A stretch of DNA of 64,000 nt from CAVQLX01 sp963811605. GTDB lineage: Bacteria > Desulfobacterota > Binatia > DP-6. The notes under the pieces are model-generated. The model had not been told where the DNA came from. It saw only the letters and a list, made by a program, of their open reading frames with translations, and did not search any database. The position numbers were made by a program, and so were the translations under genes. Below, in pieces: positions 9,407 to 18,965 of the stretch (within the stretch, counting starts at the first letter, position 1; each line of letters starts with the position of its first letter). The stretch spans positions 310,001 through 374,000 of the forward strand of contig CAWESA010000008.1 of assembly GCA_963811605.1 (NCBI GenBank), written 5' to 3'.

Positions 9407-9593
9407 CCAGCCCGTCGCATCATCCGACGAGTCGAGCACGTCCTCGTCGTTGCCGCTCAACGCCCGACACCCCGAGCGGCCCGTGATCGAGAGCAGGTAG
9501 TGACCTCGCGCCGTCCGCGTCACGCCGTCGATGCCTTCGCTCGAGTCCGGTCTTAACGGGGGACGGCGGCTTCGATAGGCTGCGTCCCTCCCC

Positions 9594-12500
9594 ATGGCCA
9601 TCCGCGTCGCCCTCCACCACCGGACGATCTACTCCTACGATCGACCCGTGCCGCTCTCGCCGCACGAGGTCCGACTGCGCCCCGCGCCGCACACCCGCAC
9701 GCCCATCGAGTCCTACTCGCTGCGCGTGACCCCCGAGCAGCACTTCATCCACTGGCAGCAGGATCCGTACGGCAACTGGGTGGCGCGCTTCGTCTTCTCC
9801 GAGCCCGCGGCGGAGCTCTCGTTCACGGTCGACCTGGTCGCGAGCATGACCGTGATCAACCCGTTCGACTTCTTCGTCGAGCAGTACGCCGATCGATATC
9901 CCTTCCGCTACACGGAGCAACTCGCCTACGAGCTGGCGCCCTATCTGAGTCCGGAGCCGGCCGGCCCGCGCTTCGCCGCCTGGATCGAGGCCGCGCGACG
10001 GGAGGTCTGCCGCCCGGGCATCGGGACGACGGACTTCCTGGTCGACTTGAATCGCCGCGCGCAGGCGGACGTCCGCTATCTCGTCCGGATGGAGCCCGGC
10101 GTGCAATCGCCCGACGACACGCTCGGGCGCGGGAGCGGCTCGTGTCGTGACTCCGGGTGGCTCCTCGTGCAGGCGCTTCGCTACCTGGGGCTCGCGGCGC
10201 GATTCGTCTCGGGTTACCTCGTGCAGCTGACCGCCGACGTGAAGGCGCTCGACGGGCCCAGTGGCCCGGAGCGCGACTTCACCGACCTGCACGCCTGGGC
10301 GGAGGTCTACGTGCCGGGCGCCGGATGGATCGGCCTCGATCCGACCTCGGGCCTCCTCGCCGGCGAGGGACACATCCCGCTCGCGTGCAGCGCGGTGCCG
10401 GCGAGCGCGGCCCCCGTGACCGGCTGGGTGCTGACGGACGCTCCGGGCCGCCTGCACTTCGAGATGGCGGTCACGCGGGTGCACGAGGACCCGCGCGTGA
10501 CGCGCCCGTACACGGAGGCGGACTGGCGCGCGATCGACGCGCTCGGCGAGCAGGTCGACACCGACCTGCGCGCCCAGGACGTGCGCCTCACGCAGGGCGG
10601 CGAGCCCACCTTCGTGTCGATCGACGACATGGAGGGCGCGGAGTGGAACTTCGCGGCGCTGTCGGCAGAGAAGCGCGAGCTCGCGGGAACGCTCACCCGG
10701 CGCCTGATGGTCCGCTTCGCGCCGAACGCGCTGCTGCACGTCGGGCAGGGCAAGTGGTATCCGGGCGAGCCGCTGCCGCGCTGGGCGCTCGGCGTCTATT
10801 GGCGCGCCGACGGCGCTGCGCTCTGGCACGATGCCGCGCTGCTCGCGCCGGACGACGCCACGTCGCGCCACTCCTCGGCCGATGGGCGCGGCTTCGCCAC
10901 CGCGCTCGCCCGGCGTCTCGGGCTGCATCCGGGCTACGTCATCCCCGCGTACGAGGACGTGTGGAGCGCGGTGCAGCAGGAGCAGGCGCTCCCGGTCAAC
11001 GTCGACCCGCTGGCGGCGCGCCTCGACGATCCGCGGCGAGCGCCAGCGCCTCGCCCGGATACTCAGCCGGGGGCTCGGTGAGCCCGCCGGTCACGTGCTT
11101 CCGATCGCACCGGTGCGTCGCCGCGGGAGACGCGGAGCGAGCCGCTCGGCCGACTCAGTGCGCTGGCGCTCCAGCCGGTGGCCGCTGCGGCGCGAGCACC
11201 TCTATCTCGTTCCCGGGGACTCACCGATGGGCCTGCGCCTGCCGCTCGCGACCTTGCCCTGGGTGCTGCCGGAGGAGATGGAGGTCGACTTCCCGCCCGA
11301 TCCGTTCGACGAACCCGGGCCGCTCGGCGACCCGCACGCCGAGGGCGCCCCGGCGGCGCCCGGGGCGGAGCCCGAGCGCGATCCGGCGCCGCGCACGGTC
11401 GTGCACACCGCGCTGTGCGTCGAGGCGCGCGGCGGTGTGGTGCACGTCTTCATGCCGCCGCTGGATCGACTGGACCACTACGTGACGTTGCTCGCCGCCG
11501 TCGAGGGGACCGCGGCCGCACTCCGCCTGCCGGTGACGATCGAGGGCTACCCGCCGCCCGCCGATGCGCGCCTGCGCTCGTTCGCCGTGACGCCCGATCC
11601 CGGCGTCATCGAGGTCAACGTCCATCCCTCCGCGAGCTGGCGCGATCTGGTCGGCAAGACGGCGACGCTCTACGAGGAAGCGCGCCTGTGCCGGCTGGGT
11701 ACGGAGAAGTTCATGCTCGACGGGCGCCACACGGGCACCGGCGGCGGCAACCACGTCACCCTCGGCGGGGCCACCGCGAAGGACAGTCCCTGGCTCCGGC
11801 GTCCCGACGTCCTGCGCAGCCTGATCACCTACTGGCAGAATCATCCGGCGCTCTCCTATCTGTTCTCCGGCACGTTCATCGGGCCGACCAGCCAGGCGCC
11901 GCGCGCCGACGAGGCGCGCGACGACAACCTCTACGAGCTGTCGATCGCGTTCCAGCAGATGGAGCGCGTGCTGCCCGAGACGAAGGAATCCAAGCGGCCG
12001 TGGCTGGTCGATCGCCTGCTACGCAACCTGCTCGTGGACCTGACCGGGAACACCCATCGCGCCGAGTTCTCCATCGACAAGCTCTACTCGCCGGACGGCC
12101 CGAACGGACGGCTCGGGCTGGTGGAGTTCCGCGCCTTCGAGATGCCGCCCCACGCGCAGATGAGCCTCTGCCAGCAGCTCCTGCTGCGCGCGCTGGTCGC
12201 GCGCTTCTGGCGCGAGCCCTACCGGGCGCCCCTGATTCCCTGGGGCACCGAGCTGCACGACCGCTGGATGCTGCCGCACTTCGTCACCCAGGACATCCAC
12301 GACGTGGCGCGCGACGTGCAACGGGCCGGCTACCGGTTCGAGGAGCGCTGGTTCGACCCGTTCGTCGAGTTCCGCTTCCCGCGCTACGGCACGGTGGTCT
12401 ACGACGGCGTCGAGATCGAGCTGCGTCAGGCGATCGAGCCGTGGAACGTCCTCGGGGAGGAGGTGAGCGCGACGGGCACGGCGCGGTACGTCGACTCGTC

Positions 12501-12921
12501 GGTCGAGCGCCTGCAGGTCCTCGTGCGCGGGCTCACGGGCGGCCGGCACCTGGTGGCGTGCAACGGCCGCGCGGTGCCCCTGGCCCCCACCGGCGTGCGG
12601 GGCGAGTTCGTCGCCGGTGTGCGCTTCCGGGCCTGGGGGCCCCCGTCGGCGCTGCATCCGACGATCGGCGTGCAGGCGCCCCTCACGTTCGACCTCGTCG
12701 ATACCTGGAGCGGGCGCTCACTCGGCGGGTGCACCTATCACGTGTCGCACCCGGGCGGGCGCAACTACGACACCTTCCCCGTGAACGCCAACGAGGCCGA
12801 GGCGCGCCGCTTCGCGCGCTTCTGGCCGCACGGGCACACGCCGGGACCCATGCAGGTCCCGGCCGACGCGGCCAACCCGAGCTACCCCTTCACGCTCGAT
12901 CTGCGCTGGCAGCCGCGCTGA
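9594..12921 (+). CDS. Transglutaminase-like / DUF2126 protein (one frameshift)
   Basis: About 1108 aa if one extra base near 11034 is ignored. Residues 1-290 are a bacterial transglutaminase-like protease domain with N-terminal 'LHHRTIYSYDRPVPLSPHEV' and catalytic Cys in 'GSGSCRDSGWLL', His in 'DLHAWAEVYVPG' and Asp in 'IGLDPTSG'. The rest is DUF2126 ('GTGGGNHVTLGG', 'YLFSGTFIGPTSQAP'). The family reads LDDPEERxRL at the junction; here 'LDDP' then, one base later, 'GERQRLARI' restores it. The usual genomic partners (alpha-E domain and circularly permuted ATP-grasp proteins) are not in this window. Without the correction the first frame stops at 11081. Confidence 0.85.
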
Positions 12922-12928
12922 CGTCCGC

Positions 12929-13825
12929 TCAGCGGACCAGGAAGCGGAAGCTGCGAATCTTCTGCGACATCGTGAGATCCGGATTGAGCGGCGTGATCGA
13001 GGCGAACCCGTTGGCGAGGGCGTCGACGTCGGTCCCGGGGTCGGTCACCCCCGAGAGGCAGTTGCCCACGAACGGATTCACGCTGGTCAGCGTCGGCGTG
13101 AACGTCTGGGTGCTGCCCATCGTCCCGGACAGCGTGTAGCCGCTGATGCGGCTGACGCGCCCGGTGGGCACCAGCACGACGCCGCGCGTACCGCCGGAGG
13201 AGCAAGCCGGGAAGTTCACGTTCAGGACCAGCGCGAAGCGCGCGCCCGAGCGCGAGCTGACCTTGGCGCGGAAGCCACGGCTCACCCGGAAACGCTCGAC
13301 CAGCCCCGCCGTGTAGATGGCGGACTCGGTGAACTGCGCGGCGGTGCTGAAGATCCCGTGGCTCACTGCGATCGCCGGCACACCGAGGCGCGCCGACCAG
13401 AGGGCCGCTCCCACCGTGCCGGACAGGTTCACCAGCTCGCCGACGTTCTGGCCCGAATTGATGCCCGACACGACCAGATCGGGCTTCTGGGGGAGGCCCT
13501 GGAGGAAGCCGTAGAGGACGGAGTCGGCCGGACGTCCCCCCACCGCCGTGGCGGGGAAGGCGCCCGCAGTGGACGACGGGCTCACGTTGATCGGCGTGGT
13601 GGTGAAGGCGTCGCCCTGTCCGCTCTGGTTGGTGGCGGGAGCGATGACGGTGATCTGGAGATTCGGGTTGGCCGCCAGCTGCTGCACCAGGGCGTCGATG
13701 CCGGGCGCGCCGACGCCGTCGTCGTTGGTGACGAGGACGCGCATCGGGGTGAGGGGGGTTGCACCCGCGCCGGCCGCACACGTGACCAGCAGCGAGAGGG
13801 TGAACGCGAGGGTGGAAGTCCGCAT
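12929..13825 (-). CDS. surE: Exported SurE-family 5'/3'-nucleotidase
   Basis: 298 aa. I start at 13825 ('MRTSTLAFTLSLLVTCAAG') because this gives a clean signal peptide directly before the SurE domain. SurE motifs: 'VLVTNDDGVGAPGID' (metal-binding Asp pair), 'PATNQSGQGDAFTTT', and 'VSGINSGQNVGELVNLSGTV' (GxNxGxN). SurE proteins hydrolyse nucleoside monophosphates and are usually cytosolic and about 250 aa, so an exported form is unusual. It ends 7 bp from the convergent transglutaminase gene, with a small GTCCGC/GCGGAC hairpin between. Confidence 0.88.
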   Translation of the reverse strand: MRTSTLAFTLSLLVTCAAGAGATPLTPMRVLVTNDDGVGAPGIDALVQQLAANPNLQITVIAPATNQSGQGDAFTTTPINVSPSSTAGAFPATAVGGRPADSVLYGFLQGLPQKPDLVVSGINSGQNVGELVNLSGTVGAALWSARLGVPAIAVSHGIFSTAAQFTESAIYTAGLVERFRVSRGFRAKVSSRSGARFALVLNVNFPACSSGGTRGVVLVPTGRVSRISGYTLSGTMGSTQTFTPTLTSVNPFVGNCLSGVTDPGTDVDALANGFASITPLNPDLTMSQKIRSFRFLVR

Positions 13826-13874
13826 CCGTGCGTTCTCGCGCACGCGGCGGCTCGCGTGCAAGGGAATTCGACCC

Positions 13875-14903
13875 TCAGAGCAGGGTCTCGGCGAGGAAGC
13901 GCAGCGTCTCGACCCGGTTGGTCCCGCAGTTGAGCGTACCGACGGGCGACGCCTTCCAGGCCTCGAGCCGCTCACGGATGCGCTCCTTCGGCCCCACCAG
14001 CGAGATCTCGTCGGCCAGCGCGTCGGGTACCGCCGCCATCGCCTCGTCCTTGCGTCCCGCGAGGTAGAGATCCTGGATGGTCTTCGCCGCCTCCTCGAAC
14101 CCGTAGCGGCAGGCGAGGTCGTTGTAGAAGTTCTTGCCGCGCGCGCCCATGCCGCCGATGTACAGCGCCAGCTGCGGCTTCACGAAGCGAAGGGCTTCCT
14201 GCACGTCGTCGTGGATGATGACGGTGGCCGACACCGCGATGTCGAAGTCCTCGAGGCTCTTGCCGCCACCGGCTTTCCGGAACCCCTCGTCGAGCGACGC
14301 CTGGTAGATCTTCGGAGCCCGGAAGGGCGAGTAGAAGATCGGCAGCCAGCCGTCTGCCAGCTCCGCGGTCTGCGTCACGCTCTTCGGGCCGATGGCGGCG
14401 AGATAGATCGGGATCTGCCGCCCGTGCACGATGCTCTTGAGCGGCTTGCCGAGGCCGCTCGCGTCGGGTCCGCGATACGGGATCTGGTAGTGCGGTCCCT
14501 GGTGCTCCAGCGGCTTCTCGCGCGCCCAGATCGCGCGCAGGATCTCGATGTACTCGCGGGTGCGGACGAGCGGTTTGCCGTAGGCGACGCCATGCCAGCC
14601 CTCGACGACCTGCGGACCCGACACGCCGAGGCCGAGCACCATGCGCCCGCCCGAGAGCTGGTCGAGCGTGCTGGCCGTCATGGCCGTCATGGCCGGCGTT
14701 CGCGCCGGCATCTGCATGATGCCGGAGCCGAGACGGATGCGCTGCGTCTGTCCGGCGACGAAGGCCAGCGGCGTCACCGCGTCCGAGCCGTACGCCTCGG
14801 CGGTCCAGAGCACGTGGAAGCCGAGCCGGTCCGCCTCCCGGATCAGCGGCAGGTCGAGCGAGACGCGGGAGCCGGAATAGCCGACGGGCAAGCCGAGTCG
14901 CAT
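13875..14903 (-). CDS. LLM-class flavin-dependent oxidoreductase
   Basis: 342 aa, a luciferase-like TIM barrel starting 'MRLGLPVGYSG'. Typical segments are 'ADRLGFHVLWTAEAYGSDA', 'IRLGSGIMQMPARTPAMTAM', 'LDQLSGGRMVLGLGVSGPQV' and 'IPIYLAAIGPKS'. Members use FMN or F420; the 'GLGVSGPQVVEGWHG' form is common in F420-dependent enzymes, so F420 is my inference. It lies 49 bp upstream of SurE on the same strand. Substrate unknown. Confidence 0.9.
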   Translation of the reverse strand: MRLGLPVGYSGSRVSLDLPLIREADRLGFHVLWTAEAYGSDAVTPLAFVAGQTQRIRLGSGIMQMPARTPAMTAMTASTLDQLSGGRMVLGLGVSGPQVVEGWHGVAYGKPLVRTREYIEILRAIWAREKPLEHQGPHYQIPYRGPDASGLGKPLKSIVHGRQIPIYLAAIGPKSVTQTAELADGWLPIFYSPFRAPKIYQASLDEGFRKAGGGKSLEDFDIAVSATVIIHDDVQEALRFVKPQLALYIGGMGARGKNFYNDLACRYGFEEAAKTIQDLYLAGRKDEAMAAVPDALADEISLVGPKERIRERLEAWKASPVGTLNCGTNRVETLRFLAETLL

Positions 14904-15079
14904 GCACGGTCGTCTAGGTGGCCGTCGCCTCGCGTGTCAACCACGGCGGCAATCGCGCGGCCGACGACGTCGTGAACGTGGGTCAGGTCGAAGGCGCAGC
15001 GGCGGAGCATCAGACGCGCCGCGCGGCGTCGACAATCCAGGCGGAGCGCTCGTTCGACGGGCGTGACGTTCGGGAGTGC

Positions 15080-16177
15080 TCACGCGGCGGGGTCGAGGAT
15101 CGACCGGAAGCCGGACGGGCCGTGCGGGCCGATGACGAGCTGCTCCAGGACGCCGAGCCCTTCCTCGGCGGCGCTGCGCGCGCGGCAGAGCTGCTGCACG
15201 TGCACATGCCGGGGGTCCATCGGGTCGAGGTCGGCGAGGATCCAGGTGGTGCCGTCCACCACGTCGGCTCCCTTCCACATGCCGTGGCCCCACTCGGGAT
15301 CGAGATAGCCGAGCCCGCGCATCTGGAAGGTCAGGAGCGGCTCGAGCGAGACCACCAGCGGCGCCGCGCCCTGCGGCGTGAGGGTGATCTCCGCGCCGGC
15401 GGCGCGGCGCGTGCCCGGCTGCCAGCGCACGCGGTGGTCCACGCTGGCCATCGCTTCGGGCGCACTCTCGTCGAGCCGGCCGGCGGGGGCGATGCTGCCG
15501 CTCGCGTGCCAGCGCCGTCCCGTGGCGTCCTCGTTGAACGCCGCGTGCACGCAGCGTTCGTCGAAGTGGAGCGGCGCCCACAGCCAGAAGAACTGCGGCG
15601 GCAGACCCGGTGCGCCACCTTCGGGCTCCCCGACGGGGCGCACGCCCCAGGAGCGATCGCGCGTGCCCGGCGTACGATCGGGGAAGATCGACAGCTCCTC
15701 GTCGCCAAGCCGGATGTAGCCTTCCCAGAAGCCGAACTGGGTGAGCCGGGTCGAGTCCATGACGAGCCGGCCCGCGTTGCGGAACGTGAAGCGCGGCTCC
15801 TCGATCGCGCCGGTGCGGGCGTAGAACGCCAGGTCGGCCGAGAGCCCGTGCTCGTTCTCCGCCACCCGGAGGTGCAGCGCACGCAGCGGCTCCAGCACCT
15901 CGACGAAGACGGGCCCGACGCGCGTCTCGCGCCGGTCGGTCGGGGCCAGGCGCGACGCGCGCACGACGTGCTGCCGTCCGTCGCGCACGACGCTGAAGGC
16001 CGCGTCCATCACCCGCCGGTTCGGATAGACGCCGAGCGCGGCGGCGAAGAAGAGGTCGGCGGCGCGGCTGTAGCCGTTGAAGAAGTAGCGGTCGTAGAAG
16101 TTGCGATCCCCGGTGCCGGGCTGCGCCACCGGCTCCGCCGTCTGGTGCACGGGATAGTCGTCGAAGCTCGTCAGCAT
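15080..16177 (-). CDS. Conserved hypothetical protein, possible DUF7064/7065-type beta-barrel
   Basis: 365 aa, no signal peptide, no membrane segments. Rich in Trp and aromatic residues: 'DRNFYDRYFFNGYS', 'FGFWEGYIRLGDEEL', 'PPQFFWLWAPLHFDERCVHA', 'YLDPEWGHGMWKGADVVDG'. The pattern resembles the large beta-sandwich proteins (DUF7064/7065-like) found beside acyl-CoA enzymes in actinobacteria and soil bacteria. It starts 3 bp after the 151-aa gene and is third in an operon with a phosphotransferase. Function unknown. Confidence 0.75.
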   Translation of the reverse strand: MLTSFDDYPVHQTAEPVAQPGTGDRNFYDRYFFNGYSRAADLFFAAALGVYPNRRVMDAAFSVVRDGRQHVVRASRLAPTDRRETRVGPVFVEVLEPLRALHLRVAENEHGLSADLAFYARTGAIEEPRFTFRNAGRLVMDSTRLTQFGFWEGYIRLGDEELSIFPDRTPGTRDRSWGVRPVGEPEGGAPGLPPQFFWLWAPLHFDERCVHAAFNEDATGRRWHASGSIAPAGRLDESAPEAMASVDHRVRWQPGTRRAAGAEITLTPQGAAPLVVSLEPLLTFQMRGLGYLDPEWGHGMWKGADVVDGTTWILADLDPMDPRHVHVQQLCRARSAAEEGLGVLEQLVIGPHGPSGFRSILDPAA

Positions 16178-16180
16178 GGA

Positions 16181-16636
16181 TCAGCCTTTCGAGATCTCCT
16201 CGAGGAGGGACGGCTTGAGCGGGGCGACGTCGCGCATCGCCTGCGCCGCGAGGTGCTCCGCGAGCGCCGCGCGCGCCGGCCCGGCGACCGCATCGGGGAG
16301 GGCGTCGAGCAGCGCGAAGCAGCGCACGACGACCGCGCGCAACGCGGCCACCCGGGCGGCGGGCGGGTCCGGGGGGACCTCGGCGAGGGCGGCGGCCAGC
16401 GGCGCCGCCACGGCGGGGCCGAGCGCCTCGACGACGCGTGCCAGCGCGGCGCCGGCCGACGCGGCCTCGGCGTCGTCGAGGGCGGCTCTGGGCTCGACGC
16501 GATCGCGCAGGTTCTGCAGCACGTCGAGGACGGCGAAGAGCTGCCCGCGCGCGAATCGGCCCTCGACCGCGGGGAGCACCGCCTCGCGCAGGGTGCGCAG
16601 GACGCCGTCGAGGAGGATCTCGATCGGGAGGTGCAT
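16181..16636 (-). CDS. Hypothetical all-helical protein
   Basis: 151 aa starting at 'MHLPIEILLDGVLRTLREAV'; upstream codons in the same frame overlap the phosphotransferase and are not family-like. Ala/Leu-rich and predicted helical throughout, no Cys motif except one Cys in 'VVVRCFALLDAL'. Placed between the phosphotransferase (5 bp upstream) and the 365-aa protein (3 bp downstream), so co-translated with both. No family recognised. Confidence 0.7.
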   Translation of the reverse strand: MHLPIEILLDGVLRTLREAVLPAVEGRFARGQLFAVLDVLQNLRDRVEPRAALDDAEAASAGAALARVVEALGPAVAAPLAAALAEVPPDPPAARVAALRAVVVRCFALLDALPDAVAGPARAALAEHLAAQAMRDVAPLKPSLLEEISKG

Positions 16637-16641
16637 CGCCG

Positions 16642-17682
16642 TCAGGCCCCGAGCCAGCCGCGCGTCATGCCGAGCAGGAGGTGGAGGAAGGGGAGCTGGT
16701 GATCGAAGATCGCCATGCGGAGGTCGGTGGTGCGCCCGTCGCGAAAGGCACGCAGCCCGGTGAGCATGATGGCGATCATCTTGACGAGGGCGAGCACCCC
16801 GTAGAAGTGCAGCCGCGCCGGGTCGGGCGCCCGGCCGCTGGCGGCGGCCCAGCGCGCGACGAACTCCTCCGGCTCCACCAGGCCGGACGCGAACGGGGTC
16901 CCGCCGCGCCACAGCGGGGAGATGCACCACGCCACGTCCTCGAGCGGGTCCCCGAGGTGGACCATCTCCCAGTCGAGGATCCCGGCGAGACGGGAGCCTT
17001 CCCCGTCGCGCACGACGAGGAAGTTGCCGAGCCGGAAGTCGCCGTGCACGAGCGCGATCTCCGACGTGGCGGGGACGTGAGCCCGGAGCCATCCGAGCGC
17101 CTCCGCCAGCGGCGGGTCGAGCGGCAGACCGCTGGCCTCGATGCGAGCTTCCCAGCGGGCCAGCTCCCGCGCGGCCGCGGCGCGCCCCGCGCCCGGGTCG
17201 CCGAGGAAGGCGAAGCCGTAGGCCCGCCAGTCGATCGCGTGCAGGCGCGCGAGGGCGCCGGTCACGTCGCCGGTGAGTGCCGTGCGCTCGGCGTCGGCGA
17301 ACGGGCCACAGCCGTCCGGGCCCGCCACCGGGATCGGCACCTCGCCCGGGAGCCGCTCCATGACGTAGAAGCTCCGCTCCAGGACGGCGGGATCCGTCTC
17401 GAACCAGGGCGTGGCCGGCGAGGGCAGCGGATCGTCGGACAGCGCGTGCAGGACGCGGAACTCCGGCTCCAGATCGTACGGCTCGAGCAGTCCGGCGACC
17501 GGCTCGCGCTTCAAGACGAAGCCGCGTCGCACGCCGGGCGCGAGATCGACCTCGAAGCTGAACGTCTCCTGCGAGAAGCCCTCGGGGCTGCGCTCGAGCC
17601 GGACCACGCGCGGCGCGGGTCCATCGGGCAACTGCGCATGCAGGAAGTGCTCGAGCCGCGCGACGAGCGTCTGGTCATCCAT
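16642..17682 (-). CDS. Aminoglycoside-phosphotransferase-fold kinase (acyl-CoA-associated type)
   Basis: 346 aa, APH/choline kinase fold. Seen: the ATP Lys in 'GFVLKREPV', catalytic loop 'LVHGDFRLGNFLV' (HGDxxxxN) near residue 205, metal Asp in 'AGILDWEMVHLGDPLEDVAW'. This subgroup is frequent beside acyl-CoA dehydrogenase genes in lipid-degrading bacteria. I chose the start 'MDDQTLVARLEHFL' (17682) over an ATG nine codons upstream because the family begins there. First gene of a three-gene unit. The phosphorylated substrate is unknown. Confidence 0.88.
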   Translation of the reverse strand: MDDQTLVARLEHFLHAQLPDGPAPRVVRLERSPEGFSQETFSFEVDLAPGVRRGFVLKREPVAGLLEPYDLEPEFRVLHALSDDPLPSPATPWFETDPAVLERSFYVMERLPGEVPIPVAGPDGCGPFADAERTALTGDVTGALARLHAIDWRAYGFAFLGDPGAGRAAAARELARWEARIEASGLPLDPPLAEALGWLRAHVPATSEIALVHGDFRLGNFLVVRDGEGSRLAGILDWEMVHLGDPLEDVAWCISPLWRGGTPFASGLVEPEEFVARWAAASGRAPDPARLHFYGVLALVKMIAIMLTGLRAFRDGRTTDLRMAIFDHQLPFLHLLLGMTRGWLGA

Positions 17683-17742
17683 GAGCGGGGAAGGCCGCCA
17701 GGATCGCACGGGCCGGAGCCCCGGCTCAAGCGCGCGACGCCG

Positions 17743-18147
17743 TCAGGCTGCGGGACGCCGACGTGTGGTGCGCGCCGCGAGCGGGGCGACGCTCACCTGC
17801 ACCCGGACACCGCGTGCCGTGAGGGTGGCGAACACCTCGCGCACGCGGGCGACGATGCCCGGCGCCACCGGACCGCGCACGGTCACGTCGAGCTCCGCAG
17901 CCTGCCCCGCCGTGCGCGCGTCCTCGACGATGCGCTGCACGGCGTAGGGTGTGAGCGCCTCGACCCGCTCGATGGAACCGCGTCCCGGCGCCGACACCCG
18001 GGCGACGACCGCGATCGGCCGGGCGAGGAGAAAGTCTCCCGTCAGCGCGTCGGGTGCCGTCACATGCGGCGCCGGATTGCCAGCGCCCCGTCCCGGGCCA
18101 CGCTCGCGTGTGCCGCCGGAAGGCGAGTCGTCGCGGGAGACGAGCAT
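17743..18147 (-). CDS. Hypothetical protein
   Basis: 134 aa from the ATG at 18147 ('MLVSRDDSPSGG'). The first ~35 residues look disordered; the rest ('GDFLLARPIAVVARVSAPG', 'YAVQRIVEDARTAGQAAEL', 'VREVFATLTARGVRVQVSVA') looks like a compact alternating alpha/beta domain. No family recognised. It sits between the phosphotransferase operon and the HCCA-isomerase-like gene on the same strand. A real gene is likely from reading-frame character only. Confidence 0.5.
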   Translation of the reverse strand: MLVSRDDSPSGGTRERGPGRGAGNPAPHVTAPDALTGDFLLARPIAVVARVSAPGRGSIERVEALTPYAVQRIVEDARTAGQAAELDVTVRGPVAPGIVARVREVFATLTARGVRVQVSVAPLAARTTRRRPAA

Positions 18148-18268
18148 GACAGAATGGGGAGCAAGGACGATGCCGCGCGGGGGTCCCGGTCGGGTGAGCC
18201 TGCGCGCAGGACGATGCCGGCCGGTGCCTGCGAGGCGACCACCGGGTGCCTGCCGGGCGGGCACCGGC

Positions 18269-18928
18269 TCACGTCATGACTTTCCGCGTCAGGCCGTGCT
18301 GCCCGAGTCGCCAGAGCAGGAGATCGATGCGATCCTGGCCGAAGAACGGCTCGCCCTGGAACCCGAACGTCGGGACGCCCCAGTGCCCGATCGATTCGAG
18401 GTCGCTCTGGTTGCGCTCGATGAGCGCGTCACGACCGGGGGTGTCCGCCGCGATCGCGGCGTCCATCGCGGCGAGGTCGAGCCCCGCCCGGGCGGCGGCA
18501 TCGGCGAGGTGCGTGCCCTGGTGCCAGTCCGTCACGGCGCCGCCCCAGATGAGACGCGACACCTCGTCGATGAACGCGAGCCCGCGCCCGCGCTGGGCGG
18601 CCTCGACCCCGAGCCGCGTCAAGCGGTGGATGTACGGTTGCTCGGCCGCGATGCGGCGCGAGGGAAACTCCTGCACGACGGGATCGGGCCGCGGCCAGGC
18701 GTAGCGGATGCCGAGGTGCTCCGCGATGCGCATCGTGTCTCGCAGCAGATAGGGCGGCCAGAGCGGGTTGATGCGTTCGAAGAACTGCGGCGTGCGGATC
18801 GCCAGCGGCAGCACCGGCCGGACGCGCAGGTCGAGATCGTACTCGCGGGCGAGCTGCACCATCCGTCCGGTCGCGAGGTAGGAGTACGGGCTCCGGAAGG
18901 ACCAGAAGCAGTCGACGACGAGTGCCAT
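18269..18928 (-). CDS. DsbA-like 2-hydroxychromene-2-carboxylate isomerase-type protein
   Basis: 219 aa from 'MALVVDCFWSFRSPYSYLA'; longer starts add an unrelated tail. The thioredoxin-fold kappa-GST/HCCA isomerase family uses a Ser in 'SPYSYLA' rather than CxxC, and that is what is seen. Later: 'ESIGHWGVPTFGFQGEPFFG' holds the cis-Pro loop (GVPT), and the last segment 'FGQDRIDLLLWRL' is standard. Members isomerise naphthalene-type intermediates or conjugate glutathione; the true substrate here is unknown. Confidence 0.88.
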   Translation of the reverse strand: MALVVDCFWSFRSPYSYLATGRMVQLAREYDLDLRVRPVLPLAIRTPQFFERINPLWPPYLLRDTMRIAEHLGIRYAWPRPDPVVQEFPSRRIAAEQPYIHRLTRLGVEAAQRGRGLAFIDEVSRLIWGGAVTDWHQGTHLADAAARAGLDLAAMDAAIAADTPGRDALIERNQSDLESIGHWGVPTFGFQGEPFFGQDRIDLLLWRLGQHGLTRKVMT

Positions 18929-18965
18929 GCCCCCCGGGCTACACCGCCGGCGGGACGCAGGGCAA

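Noticed and set aside
9407..9593. Minus-strand frame reading 'GHYLLSITGRSGC' as a gene fragment
   Set aside because: No family recognised, no start or ribosome binding site, and the region is only 187 bp.
8296..11034. Programmed +1 frameshifting as explanation of the breaks
   Set aside because: No shared slippery heptamer, stop codon or pseudoknot is seen at the junctions; local contexts differ (CCG-C, GCC-G, GGG-C). Insertion errors or decay are simpler.
14918..16702. 594-codon open frame on the plus strand
   Set aside because: Shadow of the minus-strand phosphotransferase operon, whose genes have family motifs and tight spacing.
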